Positions 9,401 through 16,883 of a DNA stretch of 64,000 nt are shown in pieces. Where the stretch lies: assembly GCF_025717555.1 (NCBI RefSeq), contig NZ_JAJIRP010000002.1, positions 434,001-498,000 on the forward strand. Direction: 5' to 3'. Below the pieces are notes generated by a model, which made no database searches, was not told the origin of the DNA, and saw only the letters and a list, made by a program, of their open reading frames with translations. Position numbers and translations under genes: made by a program. The first letter of the stretch is position 1, and each line of letters starts with the position of its first letter. This stretch comes from Paucibacter sp. B2R-40 (lineage in GTDB: Bacteria > Pseudomonadota > Gammaproteobacteria > Burkholderiales > Burkholderiaceae_C).

Positions 9401-9520
9401 GGCGACCGGCTGCGATTGCAGCTGAACGATGTAGGCGCGGCGCGCTTCTTGGGCTTGAGCGCTGGCGGCGAGACCGGCCAGCAGGGCCACAGCGGCCAGG
9501 GAAATTGGACGAAGTTTCAT
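6413..9520 (-). CDS. Secreted subtilisin-like serine protease (S8 family)
   Basis: 1035 residues, extracellular. Order: signal peptide (1-23, ending ASAQAQ), I9-type propeptide (about 28-128), S8 catalytic domain with Asp165 (VGILDGG), His257 (GHGGHGDHTAST), oxyanion Asn368 (SAGNSGP) and Ser600 (YQGTSMSSPH), a protease-associated (PA) domain inserted at about 415-525, a fibronectin-III-like domain (about 690-800), and a C-terminal beta domain (about 880-990) resembling bacterial pre-peptidase C-terminal folds. The IWPE motif and PA insertion are typical of the large plant-type subtilases found in many proteobacteria. All catalytic residues are present, so it should be active. It lies 39 bases downstream of a PEP-CTERM gene on the same strand and is probably co-transcribed with it; export by the type II-like machine nearby is possible but unproven. 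Confidence 0.95.
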   Translation of the reverse strand: MKLRPISLAAVALLAGLAASAQAQEARRAYIVQLQSQPVASAPQLAPAQSRSGVIGRINFEAPAVQEYIQYLGDQQNLVTQTVANAEVFARYTTVLNGFAAMLTDAEVATLKNNAGVLSVQPDEMRQLLTISTSTFLGLDKPGGLWSQLSGRSNAGEGMVVGILDGGIWPENPAFADRVDANGVPSFNPADAQNYGAAPAGFTGTCDTGGNVKCNNKLVAARYFNAGVHANYPTLHWTEFDNSARDSIGGTVGHGGHGDHTASTVAGNWGATAIVNGTPLGVATGMAPRARIAAYKVCWTFPDATDATGGKNSCFTSDLVAAADQAVKDGVNVINYSISGGTSVNDAVEQAFLRATNAGVFVAASAGNSGPANEVAHISPWLTTVAASTHDRAFKGTVSLGNGASYTGATLSQTALSSLTDLVLADTAGAGGANANLCYSAAAPSGQVLLDPAKVAGKVVVCTRGGNARVDKSLAVQNAGGVGMVLIDNGAGLVADAHSIPSVHISAADGALVKTYAATVSPKAAITKAFIGTTPAPIMAGFSSRGPNRFDGNVLKPDLTAPGVDVVASVTPEATPAEKLAIENGTAPGLPAWASYQGTSMSSPHVAGLATLLKQQHPTWTPAMIKSALMTTAYNTLTDGLAGEQNGLLPWSQGAGHVDPNKAADPGLVFDLGAADYTKYQCKVGSLTGAACSGGALDETYNLNLPSLTVGNVLGAVPVTMTRTVTNVGASSATYTAAASLPGFNVVVTPATLTLAAGAKASFTVKLTATTAADSVWNYGSVVWSDGAGHVVKSPLTAKVGKAISAPAEQTSDRVSGSKLFTVKSGFTGRMTALKGGLKAATLGDVVALTPDANANAAAICKAGASTANVKVHKVTIAAGTVAARFALRNQDTSHPGADDFDMVMYNAAGAKVGNSGNDGSNEAMQINSPEAGDYNVCVHAYGGPEASMSYQLSSWLVSTSDLGGKFTVALPGKVVSGGNVVAGMSWSGLANNERYLGAAQFLDAGGKVQATTALRVETGAAPLAQNDKTAKLNK

Positions 9521-9559
9521 TGAACTATTCCTTGAATTGGTTTGACTTGACCGCGAGGC

Positions 9560-10321
9560 TCAGGCGGCTTGGCGGCGGCGTGCGATGGCGCCAACGGCGA
9601 CCAGACCCAGACCCATCAAAGCCCAGCTGCTCGGCTCGGGCACTGCTGCCGTCACATTGATGTTGTCAATCGCGTAGTTAGCCAGATTGCCGCCACTGGT
9701 GCAGCTGCCTGCAGCATTGCAGGCATAGCCGCGAATTTTGACGAAGCTGAATTCGGTGTTGGCAAAGGCGGCGTTCAAGTTCAAGGTCGCGAAGTTGAAG
9801 CTGCCGCCCGATGGTCCGGCCAACGCGAGCTGGCTGGAATTGGCGATAGCGACACCGTCGGCGTTATAGCCGGTCAGAACCAACAGACCGGAGAGGGCTG
9901 GATAACTTGCCAGATCAGCGGTCCCAATGAAGCCGGCGCTGAGACTTTGAACCTTGAAGCTAGTGTTGTCGTTGCGACCCAGGTAAAAGTAGCCGTCATC
10001 CAACATGGCAATGAATTGGCTATTGTTGCCCTTGGGGCAGCTCAATCCAGCGCCACAGGTATCGGCCAATTGACTGCCGTTGATGACTGCGCCGACCATG
10101 TCGCCCGGTTGGGTGGCACCCACACCGTAAGCTTCGGTCCAGTAGGCGCCAAAAGTGTTTTGGCCACCAATCAGGTTGTTCTGGGCATCAAAGCCAGACA
10201 TGGTAATGAACGGCGAGTCTTGCAACTGCTCGAAGTCCACAACTTCTGCTTGCGCCAAGCTCAAGCCAGCCAACATGGCGGCCGCAGCCGTCGCTTTGAT
10301 CATCATCGACATCGTCTTCAT
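9560..10321 (-). CDS. PEP-CTERM sorting-domain protein
   Basis: 253 residues: signal peptide (MIKATAAAAMLAGLSLAQA), a beta-rich exported domain with a short Cys-containing loop (DTCGAGLSCPKG) and a second Cys pair (YACNAAGSC), then the sorting tail VPEPSSWAL, a hydrophobic helix and ARRRQ. After export the tail should be recognised by an exosortase, which is not encoded in this window. The domain resembles the carbohydrate-binding-like beta sandwiches common in PEP-CTERM proteins, but no ligand can be named. It is first in a two-gene operon with the S8 protease; the 460-base region upstream should hold its promoter. Confidence 0.9.
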   Translation of the reverse strand: MKTMSMMIKATAAAAMLAGLSLAQAEVVDFEQLQDSPFITMSGFDAQNNLIGGQNTFGAYWTEAYGVGATQPGDMVGAVINGSQLADTCGAGLSCPKGNNSQFIAMLDDGYFYLGRNDNTSFKVQSLSAGFIGTADLASYPALSGLLVLTGYNADGVAIANSSQLALAGPSGGSFNFATLNLNAAFANTEFSFVKIRGYACNAAGSCTSGGNLANYAIDNINVTAAVPEPSSWALMGLGLVAVGAIARRRQAA

Positions 10322-10781
10322 TTTTTGCCTTTAATCCCAATGGTGGGGGTATTGCGAACCACTGTTTGACTGGCACCGATGGTTCTTGAAGGTAGCAAGA
10401 GTCCGGTTCAGTCGACCGTTCAAGCCATGAGTGATCTCTTGATAGTTCAGCTCATTGCGCGAAATTTAGATTCTGCAGATGCAGCACTGCAACTCCATCC
10501 CAACTTGCCCGCCCCCCATGCCGGGGGGGAGAGGGTTTGCCCGATACAGGCGACGCCAAAATTCAGCCAATAAGCGGTTATAGGAGCAGCTACTTTTTGC
10601 TCAACTCTCCGCTTTATGTCAGGGTTATTACCTAACGCGAAAGATTGGCGGAAAAACATCACTCCGAAAGTGCCTGGACGACCCGACTTTCGGTTCCTTG
10701 CACTGGAAGCCTTTTTTTCAGGCAGCCGGGTCTTGGCTTCGCAGCGCCTGGGCGCTGCAGTCATTCCAAACCCGACCAGGA
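10322..10781. other. Intergenic region between the secretion operon and the PEP-CTERM/protease operon
   Basis: No convincing gene. It should hold the promoter of the PEP-CTERM gene (minus strand) and the end of the long secretion operon. Visible structures are a short GC-rich inverted repeat (C run at about 10511-10517 against a G run near 10523-10529) and an 8-bp perfect hairpin at 10741-10758 just after the last pseudopilin stop; neither has a T run on the minus strand, so termination is not obvious. Base composition is slightly lower in GC than the flanking genes. I found no clear sigma-54 box. Confidence 0.5.
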
Positions 10782-11288
10782 TCAGGGCGTGGGAGCCGAG
10801 GCCGGGCTTGCGAAAGGGTCGACCTGCTCAGGCAACGGCCCATTTGGAGCGGTAGCGGCCGTAAACACCCAGTCTTGTGCGGTGGCTACGGATGTGCCAT
10901 CGGTCTGAGATTGCCGCAGCAGCGCGCGTTCAGAGCGGCTGTGAACGGCCGAGAAAGTTTTCGGATTGGCGGCGTCGGGCACCAAGACCCAATCAGGCTT
11001 GCCGGTGAACGGGTCAGCATAAGCGCGGCGCAGATGGTGGCGCGTCTTGGGGCCGCGCCGATCGGCCAGCAAGTCATCCAGGCTCGCGGGGTATTGCGCC
11101 AGACCCGGCGAGGTCTTCAAGTAACTGCCTATGGCCTGGGCAATTTCATTGCCACGGAATTCCAGCTCGCGCTCGCGCTCACGTTGCGCCGCCGTGCTCC
11201 AGGCCTGCCCCAGCGCCGCCAGACCCGCCGCCGTGATGGCGACGAAGAACAGCAGGCCAAGGTAAGTGAAGCCGCGTTGCCGCTGCAT
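10782..11288 (-). CDS. Type II secretion-like minor pseudopilin lacking Glu5
   Basis: 168 residues, last gene of the operon. The N-terminus carries a type III (prepilin) signal, QRQRG followed by FTYLGLLFFVAI: cleavage after Gly leaves Phe at +1, but position +5 is Gly instead of the usual Glu. In the family, loss of Glu5 marks tip pseudopilins such as GspK. The globular part has the same layout as the two genes before it (Arg-rich helix, YPASLDDLL, ADPFTGKPDWVL, and HSRSERALL before a Trp near the end), and the tail is proline-rich. ATG 11288 is chosen over an upstream start because it leaves a 7-base gap to the previous gene and puts the prepilin signal at the N-terminus. Confidence 0.85.
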   Translation of the reverse strand: MQRQRGFTYLGLLFFVAITAAGLAALGQAWSTAAQRERERELEFRGNEIAQAIGSYLKTSPGLAQYPASLDDLLADRRGPKTRHHLRRAYADPFTGKPDWVLVPDAANPKTFSAVHSRSERALLRQSQTDGTSVATAQDWVFTAATAPNGPLPEQVDPFASPASAPTP

Positions 11289-11295
11289 GGCCAGA

Positions 11296-11688
11296 CTACC
11301 AATCCGCAAAGAGACGTCCATCGCTGGCACGGCCGGCCGCACCGCTGCGCACGTCGTAGACCTGGCCGGTGGCCACCGCGTCGGGCGGCGGCGCCAGCAC
11401 CACCCAGGCCTCGCGGCTGCCGGTCAGCGGGTCCTCGGGAATCTCGCGGATATAGCGGGCCGTGGCCAGCTCTTCGAGCGTATCGGGGTAACGGCCTTTG
11501 TCGGCGGCAAACTGATCGAGTGCATCCCGCATGGTGCTCAGCGAGCTGCGCAGCGCGGTTTCTTTGGACTTTTGCAGGCTATTGAAATAGCGCGGTGCGG
11601 CGATCGAAGCCAGCAGCGCCACGATCGCCATCACCACGATCAGTTCGATCAAGGTGAAGCCACTGGCTTTACGAGTATTCAACTTCAT
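11296..11688 (-). CDS. Type II secretion-like pseudopilin (GspG-like paralog 2)
   Basis: 130 residues. Prepilin signal KASG-FTLIELIVVMAIVALL with Phe+1 and Glu+5, as in GspG. The N-terminal helix is followed by the shared block LRSSLSTMRDALDQF, GRYPDTLEEL and IPEDPLTGSREAWVVL, then DVRSG and DGRLFADW at the very end. The start ATG overlaps the stop of the upstream gene as TGATG, so translation is coupled. It is homologous to the pseudopilins on both sides, which suggests tandem duplication. It would be processed by a prepilin peptidase, absent from this operon and so presumably supplied from elsewhere in the genome. Confidence 0.9.
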   Translation of the reverse strand: MKLNTRKASGFTLIELIVVMAIVALLASIAAPRYFNSLQKSKETALRSSLSTMRDALDQFAADKGRYPDTLEELATARYIREIPEDPLTGSREAWVVLAPPPDAVATGQVYDVRSGAAGRASDGRLFADW

Positions 11689-12155
11689 CACCAATCCTTG
11701 TAGCGCGAGCCGTCCAGCGCACGGCGCTCGGAGCGCGAGAAAACATCGAACACATCACGCCCGGCGCGCGGTTCATCGGGCGGGCTGTCGGCCGCGCGTT
11801 GGCCCCAGGTTGCGGCCGGCTCCAGGCTCGCGTCGGCAAAGGGGTCGCGCGGCAAGCGGCGCAACAAATAGAGCTTGCGCCCATCGGTGCTGCGCGCGTC
11901 GGGCACGCCTGCCACCAGCGCCTGCAGATTGGGCGGGTAGCCGCTGTCTTCTGGGCTGGCCTTGATTTGGCCGGCCTCGACGGCTTTCTTGTAGGCGTCA
12001 AGCGCGCCGCGCAGCGTGCGCAGACCGGCCCGCAACTCATGCTCGCGGCTGCGCTGCACCGACATCTCCAACAGCGGCCGCGCTGAACCGGCCAGCATGG
12101 CCAAGATCGCCAGCACCACGAGCATTTCTATGAGTGTGAACCCACGTGTAGACAT
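11688..12155 (-). CDS. Type II secretion-like pseudopilin (GspG-like paralog 1)
   Basis: 155 residues. Short leader MSTRG, then FTLIEMLVVLAILAMLAG with Glu+5 intact. The body shows LRAGLRTLRGALDAYKKA, YPPNLQALV and LPRDPFAD, and ends DVFSRSERRALDGSRYKDW, the same C-terminal signature as the next gene. It begins 3 bases after the secretin stop. In type II systems such minor pseudopilins form or prime the short periplasmic filament that pushes substrates through the secretin. Confidence 0.9.
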   Translation of the reverse strand: MSTRGFTLIEMLVVLAILAMLAGSARPLLEMSVQRSREHELRAGLRTLRGALDAYKKAVEAGQIKASPEDSGYPPNLQALVAGVPDARSTDGRKLYLLRRLPRDPFADASLEPAATWGQRAADSPPDEPRAGRDVFDVFSRSERRALDGSRYKDW

Positions 12156-12158
12156 AGC

Positions 12159-14342
12159 TCAGCGCGGCGCATCTACCGTCAACAAGCCCGAACCTTCCAT
12201 CCGCACCGACGCGCTCTCGCCGTTGAGCCCGCTGGCGGACAAGCTGTTCAAGCCGATATTGAGCACTTGGCCGTTGGCGGCGGGCAGCGCACGCAGCACC
12301 ACCACCCGCTCACCGCGCGGCGCCAGCTCGACGGGCACGCGGCCCGAGCTAGCGCCGCCGCTGGCGCCGGACGGCTGCAGCCTTGTCGAGTCATACTCAA
12401 GCTCGCCCCTGACGGTCAGGCCGGAGTCATTCTTCAGCGTCACCGAAACGGTGCCGCCGGCCGCCACCTGAGGCGTCACATCCAGTCGCACGGTGACCTC
12501 TTGATTGGCGGCCTCGGCCGCAACGGCCGGCGTCATTGCGTTGGGCAGCGGCCGCGCCAGTGCGGCAGCTTGACCGGCACCGACCGGCGCCACCCCCACC
12601 TTGGTATTGGGTTTGAGCAAACTGCTGAAGGCGCCCGGCGAGGCGTCGGTGCCGCTGGCCATGCGCGTCATCGCCACTTCAGGCACAGCCAGGCTGCGCA
12701 CAATGCGCGGCGTGATCAAGAGCACGACCTCGGTCTTGTTGCGGGTTGAGTTTTGCACGCCAAACAGCGTACCCAACACCGGCATTTCCGACAGGCCAGG
12801 GATGCCGCTGGCCGAGCGACGATCTTCGTCGTTGATCAGGCCGGCCAAGACCTGCGTCTCGCCGTCATTCAGGCGCAAGGTGGTCTGGGTCTTGCGGGTA
12901 CCGATCTCATAGGCGGTGGTGCCGCCCGGGCCGGTGACCTGGCGGATCAAATTGCTGACTTCCAGGCCAATCTTGATCACCACATCGTTGTCGAGCTGAA
13001 TGCTCGGCTCAACATCGAGCTTCAAGCCAATGTCCAAATAGCTGACCGAGGCCGCCACCGAGGTGGAGCCGGTGAAGTTGGTGGTGGTGGTGAAGACCGG
13101 CACCTTCTGGCCGATATGCACATTGGCTTTTTCGCGGTTGCGCACGCGGATTTTCGGGTTGGCGAGGATATTGCCATTGCCCGAGGTGCCGCGAATCGTC
13201 GCCGCCACAGCCGGGTTGGCGATCGTGCCGCGAAAGTTATTGCGCTGACCCAACTCGACTTGCCCGGTCACACCGGGCAGACCAAAGTTGACCGTATCGG
13301 GCCACTTCAGGCCCAGATCGGTAACGCGGTCGGTCGACAGTTCCATCACCTCGACCTCCAACATCACTTCCGCATCCGGCAGGTCGATCGAGGCAATCAA
13401 CTTCTCGACCAAACGCATCACTTCAGGGGTGTCACGCACCACCATCAGGTTGAGCCGCTCATCGATATGGATATCGCGCACCTTGGTGATGGTGCGCACC
13501 ATCGCCTGCACCTGCTTCACGTCGGCGTTAGCCAAAAAAAGCGTGCGGGTGATCAGCTCCTGATGCTCGCGCTGTTTGGCCGCCGTGTTGGGGAAGATCA
13601 AGACCGAGCTGTCGTTCAAGAGCTTGCGGTCCAGCCCTTGGGTGGACAGCAGCACGCGCATCGCTTCATCGAGGGACACATTGCGCAAGAAGATTGTCAC
13701 CTTGGCATCGGCGCGCACATCCTTGTCGAAGACGAAATTGATGTTCGAGCTGCGCGACAAAGCTTCGAAGACCTGGCGCAGCGCGGCGTCGCGAAACTCC
13801 AGGGTGACGGGCTTTTGAAACGCCGGGCCCATATCGGTGTTGGCGGCCTCCAGCGGCCGCGCCTGCGCAGATTGGCTCAGCAACAAGCGCGCGCCGGCGT
13901 GCCCAGGTGACTCGGCCAGAATTTCCCGCGCCAGCTGCTCACTGCGATCGGGCTTGCCTTCACGCAGGGCCTGGCGGGCCAGCACCAGTTTGGTTTCCTG
14001 GCGCCGGCCGCGGTCCAGTTCGGCCTCGAACCAGCTGATGCGCGGGTTTTTGGGGTCCACCTCACGCAGATGCTGCAGCGCCTCGGCGGCTTCGTCCCAG
14101 CGGCCGGCCGAGCGCAAACCTTCGATTTGCACCAGCAACCTGGAGGTCAACTGCGATGTGATGCGCAGCTGTGCGACCCGCAGCGACTGCTCATGCGGCT
14201 CCAGCTTGCGCGCCTCTTCCAGCACCGCGTAGGCTTGAGGTAACTGATTAGCTCGTACCAGATCGTCCGACTGCCGCAGCGCCGGATGGGTACAGGCGGC
14301 CAGCAGCGCGGCAAGCGCCAAGCTAAAAAATAACTGCTTCAT
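12159..14342 (-). CDS. Secretin lipoprotein with TPR-like N-terminus and C-terminal cohesin-like domain
   Basis: 727 residues; outer-membrane channel. Lipoprotein signal ending LLAAC (Cys17); TPR-like helices at about 20-165; N0/STN-type domain (VTLEFRDAALRQVFEAL to LSTQGLD) and N1 domain (TRTLFLANADVKQVQAMV) at about 180-340; secretin domain at about 345-575 with NPKIRVRNREKANVHIGQKVPVF-type features and the closing LGTLFG and LLITPRIV strand; then a cohesin-like beta domain at about 620-727 (VTVRLDVTPQVAAGGT). The last domain is not part of classical GspD. The start ATG overlaps the stop of the upstream PilP-like gene by 4 bases. The lipid anchor may make a separate pilotin unnecessary (inference). 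The usual symbol would be gspD, but the architecture is divergent. Confidence 0.92.
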   Translation of the reverse strand: MKQLFFSLALAALLAACTHPALRQSDDLVRANQLPQAYAVLEEARKLEPHEQSLRVAQLRITSQLTSRLLVQIEGLRSAGRWDEAAEALQHLREVDPKNPRISWFEAELDRGRRQETKLVLARQALREGKPDRSEQLAREILAESPGHAGARLLLSQSAQARPLEAANTDMGPAFQKPVTLEFRDAALRQVFEALSRSSNINFVFDKDVRADAKVTIFLRNVSLDEAMRVLLSTQGLDRKLLNDSSVLIFPNTAAKQREHQELITRTLFLANADVKQVQAMVRTITKVRDIHIDERLNLMVVRDTPEVMRLVEKLIASIDLPDAEVMLEVEVMELSTDRVTDLGLKWPDTVNFGLPGVTGQVELGQRNNFRGTIANPAVAATIRGTSGNGNILANPKIRVRNREKANVHIGQKVPVFTTTTNFTGSTSVAASVSYLDIGLKLDVEPSIQLDNDVVIKIGLEVSNLIRQVTGPGGTTAYEIGTRKTQTTLRLNDGETQVLAGLINDEDRRSASGIPGLSEMPVLGTLFGVQNSTRNKTEVVLLITPRIVRSLAVPEVAMTRMASGTDASPGAFSSLLKPNTKVGVAPVGAGQAAALARPLPNAMTPAVAAEAANQEVTVRLDVTPQVAAGGTVSVTLKNDSGLTVRGELEYDSTRLQPSGASGGASSGRVPVELAPRGERVVVLRALPAANGQVLNIGLNSLSASGLNGESASVRMEGSGLLTVDAPR

Positions 14343-14902
14343 GGTGTGGGCTTGAACGAAATGGTTTGATTGAGCTTGGCGGGCAGCCAGGTCAGGCTGA
14401 GCCCGCGTTCGGTGACTTGATCGACGCGCCATTGACCGTCCACCACATCACCGGCTTTGACGGCCAAGCTGCGCACAGGGCCGGCCAGCAGGGCCGTGGC
14501 TTGATCGCCCTCGACCAAACGGCCAATCAATTGATAGGCGAAGGCCGGCGCCACCGGTTCGGGCGGCGGCGCCGGGGGCGCAGCGACTTGTTTGGGCGCG
14601 GGCGGCGGGGGCGGCGGCGCCCAGGCGGCGAAGTAGCTATTGGCCGGCACTTCCCAGGCCTTGCGTTCGACCGCGGCCCAGTTGGTCACGACCAATGCGG
14701 ATGCAGCGGCAGCGGCCGGCGCGCTCTTGCGCGCCGCGCTTGCCGGCGTGGGCACCCGCCGCTCGCCGGCCACCGGCTGCACCAGCGACTCGTCACCGTC
14801 CGGGCTCAGCGCCGACCACAGCGTGGCGGCCAGGGTCAAGGCCAAAGCGCCGCCCAGTGCGTAGCGACGCTTGCCCGAATTGATCTGCTGCGCTTGACTC
14901 AT
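14339..14902 (-). CDS. GspC/PilP-like inner-membrane linker protein
   Basis: 187 residues. One N-terminal membrane segment (ALGGALALTLAATLWSAL), an Ala/Pro-rich periplasmic linker (a run of six prolines at about residues 98-103), and a small C-terminal beta domain (FAYQLIGRLVEGDQATALL ... VKAGDVVDGQWRVDQV) typical of the HR/PilP fold that docks on the secretin N0 domain. Position between the PilO-like gene and the secretin, with ATGA overlaps on both sides, supports the role. It would bridge inner membrane and secretin. Confidence 0.8.
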   Translation of the reverse strand: MSQAQQINSGKRRYALGGALALTLAATLWSALSPDGDESLVQPVAGERRVPTPASAARKSAPAAAAASALVVTNWAAVERKAWEVPANSYFAAWAPPPPPPAPKQVAAPPAPPPEPVAPAFAYQLIGRLVEGDQATALLAGPVRSLAVKAGDVVDGQWRVDQVTERGLSLTWLPAKLNQTISFKPTP

Positions 14903-15471
14903 GATTTAGCGCCCGCGCTGCGGGGGTCGATGCGGCCATGCAGGGACCAGACCAGATCGGCCTCCAGTTCGGGCGCATTCGGTGAGGCGCGGCGCAGCTT
15001 GAGCGCGTCAAGGCTGAGCGCGGGGTCATGGCGCAGGGCCGCGTCGATGAAGGCGCGCAGCTGAGCGTAGCCGCCGGTCAAGGGCATATTGACGCGCAGC
15101 CGCTCCAGGCCGGCGGCCGTGTCAAGTGTCAGCCGGTGCTCGGTGCGCGCGCCGACCAGGCCCATCGTCAGGCCAATTTCCAGCAAATCGGCGAGCCGCT
15201 GCTGGCGCATCTCGGCATTCGGCAAGGCTTGCTGCCATTGCTGCGGCGTGGCCGGCGCTGCAATAGGGCCGCTCGCCAAACCAGCGGCGCGCTGGCTGCG
15301 CAGCTGACGGTTCAGGCCATCGGCCTCGGCCTGCAGCTGCGCGGTCTGCGTGCTCCAGCGCTGGGCCTGCATGAGCAGAACCAAGGCCAGCAACAAGGCC
15401 GCCGCACCCAACAGGCCCGGCCAGCCCAGGCGCTTGAGCGCTTGTTTCAATTCCATCCCATGCGCCTTCAT
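14899..15471 (-). CDS. GspM/PilO-like assembly protein
   Basis: 190 residues: short cytoplasmic N-terminus, one membrane helix (LLGAAALLLALVLLMQA), a coiled-coil-like stretch (QTAQLQAEADGLNRQL) and a C-terminal ferredoxin-like domain (ERLRVNMPLTGGYAQLRAFIDAAL). The layout is that of PilO and GspM, which pair with PilN or GspL in the inner-membrane platform. ATG 15471 is kept because GGAAGAG precedes it and it overlaps the upstream stop; an internal ATG at 15456 is a possible alternative. Confidence 0.8.
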   Translation of the reverse strand: MKAHGMELKQALKRLGWPGLLGAAALLLALVLLMQAQRWSTQTAQLQAEADGLNRQLRSQRAAGLASGPIAAPATPQQWQQALPNAEMRQQRLADLLEIGLTMGLVGARTEHRLTLDTAAGLERLRVNMPLTGGYAQLRAFIDAALRHDPALSLDALKLRRASPNAPELEADLVWSLHGRIDPRSAGAKS

Positions 15472-16883
15472 TTCTTCTCTTCCTTGGAGGGCAGCGCGGC
15501 CAACTCAATTTGCAACAAACTCGGCCGCAGCTTGGCGCTCAGCTCAAAGCGCTGGCCCGACAGGCCTTGCTCGGCATTCTGGAAGCGGCTCAGGACCACA
15601 TCGGCCCAGGCCGGCGCAGCCGCCAAGCGGTCCACCAGCGCCAGCGCGGCCCCCTTGTCCTGCGCCAAACCTTCCAATCGCAACTCTTGGCGGGCTGCGT
15701 TGAAGTCCAAAGCCAACCAACTCAGCGTACCTGCGGGTCCGGCGTCTGCACCGGCCTGTTCGACATTGGCCAGCAAGGCCTCCCAAGGCTGGCGCAGCAG
15801 GCCCTGTACCTCGGCGGCACTGCGCTGCTGCTCCAGCTCGGCCGATTTGAGCGGCGCGGCTTTGCTCGTCGGGGCGAGCGGCTTGGGCGCGCCGCTCGCT
15901 AGGTTTCGCAGTTCGGCCTGCAGCGCCACTCGCTGCTCGGTGGCCTGCAGCAATTGCTGCCGGCCAAGGCCTGCGCTCCAGCCCGCCAGCAACAGGGCCA
16001 GCAAACCCAGGCCCAAGAACGGCCAAGCCAGGCCCGAGCGTGGCGTGCGAGCGCCCAGAAAATCAGGCAGCGGCAAGGCCAGCACACGCGCTGCGGCAGG
16101 CACCTCAAACCAAGCCAATTCGGGGCCGCGCGCTTCCAAGCGCCCCGCGACCTGCAGGCCCGGCCAAGCCTGCGAGGCCAGTGGCACGGCCGCATCCAAA
16201 CCATAGCCGCCGACCCAAATCTTGGCCAGGTGCGCGGGCTCACCTGCCCCGCACAGCTCGCGCAAGGTCTCGGCCAAGGCGACTTGGGTGGGCGCTGCCA
16301 GGCGAAGCTGGCGCAAGACGCGCGGCCGGCCATCCTCCAGCAGCAGCCAGGTCAAGACCTGACCCTCCACCCAGGCCAGCGCCGCGCAAGGCGCCTTGAA
16401 CCATTCCGGCTGCTGTGCGGCCAAGCGCCTCAACAACGGAGCCCAGGCCGGCTGCACGCTGCGCAGAGAGACATCAAATTGTTGGGCCGACGCCTGCAAG
16501 GCCGCGCCGGCCGCGCCATGCAGCGCGCTGGCGCCACATTGTTCGGGCTCGCCTGCGCTGCTCACCCGCCAACTGGCGATGGCCCAATGTTTAGCGGCAG
16601 CGCCGAAATAATGCCCGAACAGCTGGCGCGCATAGGCCTGCAAGGCGCCCTCGTCTTGCAGCGGCAAGCCGGCCTCGCAGACCAGCTCATGCAGCAGCTG
16701 CGCCGACACGGTGATCTCGGCCGCCGCGCCAGGATGCGCGCGGCACCAATCGGCAAAAGACTGGGGCCTGACGTCGCCGGCTTGGCTGACGCCGTCCGGG
16801 CCAAGGAAGAGCGCTTGCGGCTGCGCGAAGTTGGCGAGCAAGCGCTGTCGAAGCCGCTTGAATGCATAGGGACTGCTATTCAT
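15468..16883 (-). CDS. GspL-like (PilM/PilN-type) inner-membrane protein
   Basis: 471 residues. Residues 1-290 form a cytoplasmic region with a weak actin-like (PilM/GspL) pattern; a single membrane helix (WPFLGLGLLALLLAGWSAG) lies at about 292-312, followed by a coiled coil and a periplasmic ferredoxin-like domain (about 375-460, including LSWLALDFNAARQELRLEG). This matches GspL, itself equivalent to a PilM-PilN fusion, which links the ATPase to the platform. The gene overlaps the end of gspE by 8 bases. Sequence conservation in the cytoplasmic part is low, so the name rests mainly on layout and gene order. Confidence 0.75.
   Translation of the reverse strand: MNSSPYAFKRLRQRLLANFAQPQALFLGPDGVSQAGDVRPQSFADWCRAHPGAAAEITVSAQLLHELVCEAGLPLQDEGALQAYARQLFGHYFGAAAKHWAIASWRVSSAGEPEQCGASALHGAAGAALQASAQQFDVSLRSVQPAWAPLLRRLAAQQPEWFKAPCAALAWVEGQVLTWLLLEDGRPRVLRQLRLAAPTQVALAETLRELCGAGEPAHLAKIWVGGYGLDAAVPLASQAWPGLQVAGRLEARGPELAWFEVPAAARVLALPLPDFLGARTPRSGLAWPFLGLGLLALLLAGWSAGLGRQQLLQATEQRVALQAELRNLASGAPKPLAPTSKAAPLKSAELEQQRSAAEVQGLLRQPWEALLANVEQAGADAGPAGTLSWLALDFNAARQELRLEGLAQDKGAALALVDRLAAAPAWADVVLSRFQNAEQGLSGQRFELSAKLRPSLLQIELAALPSKEEKK

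Noticed and set aside
10741-10758. 8-bp hairpin after the last pseudopilin considered as the operon terminator
   Set aside because: No T run follows on the minus strand; it is recorded only within the intergenic description.
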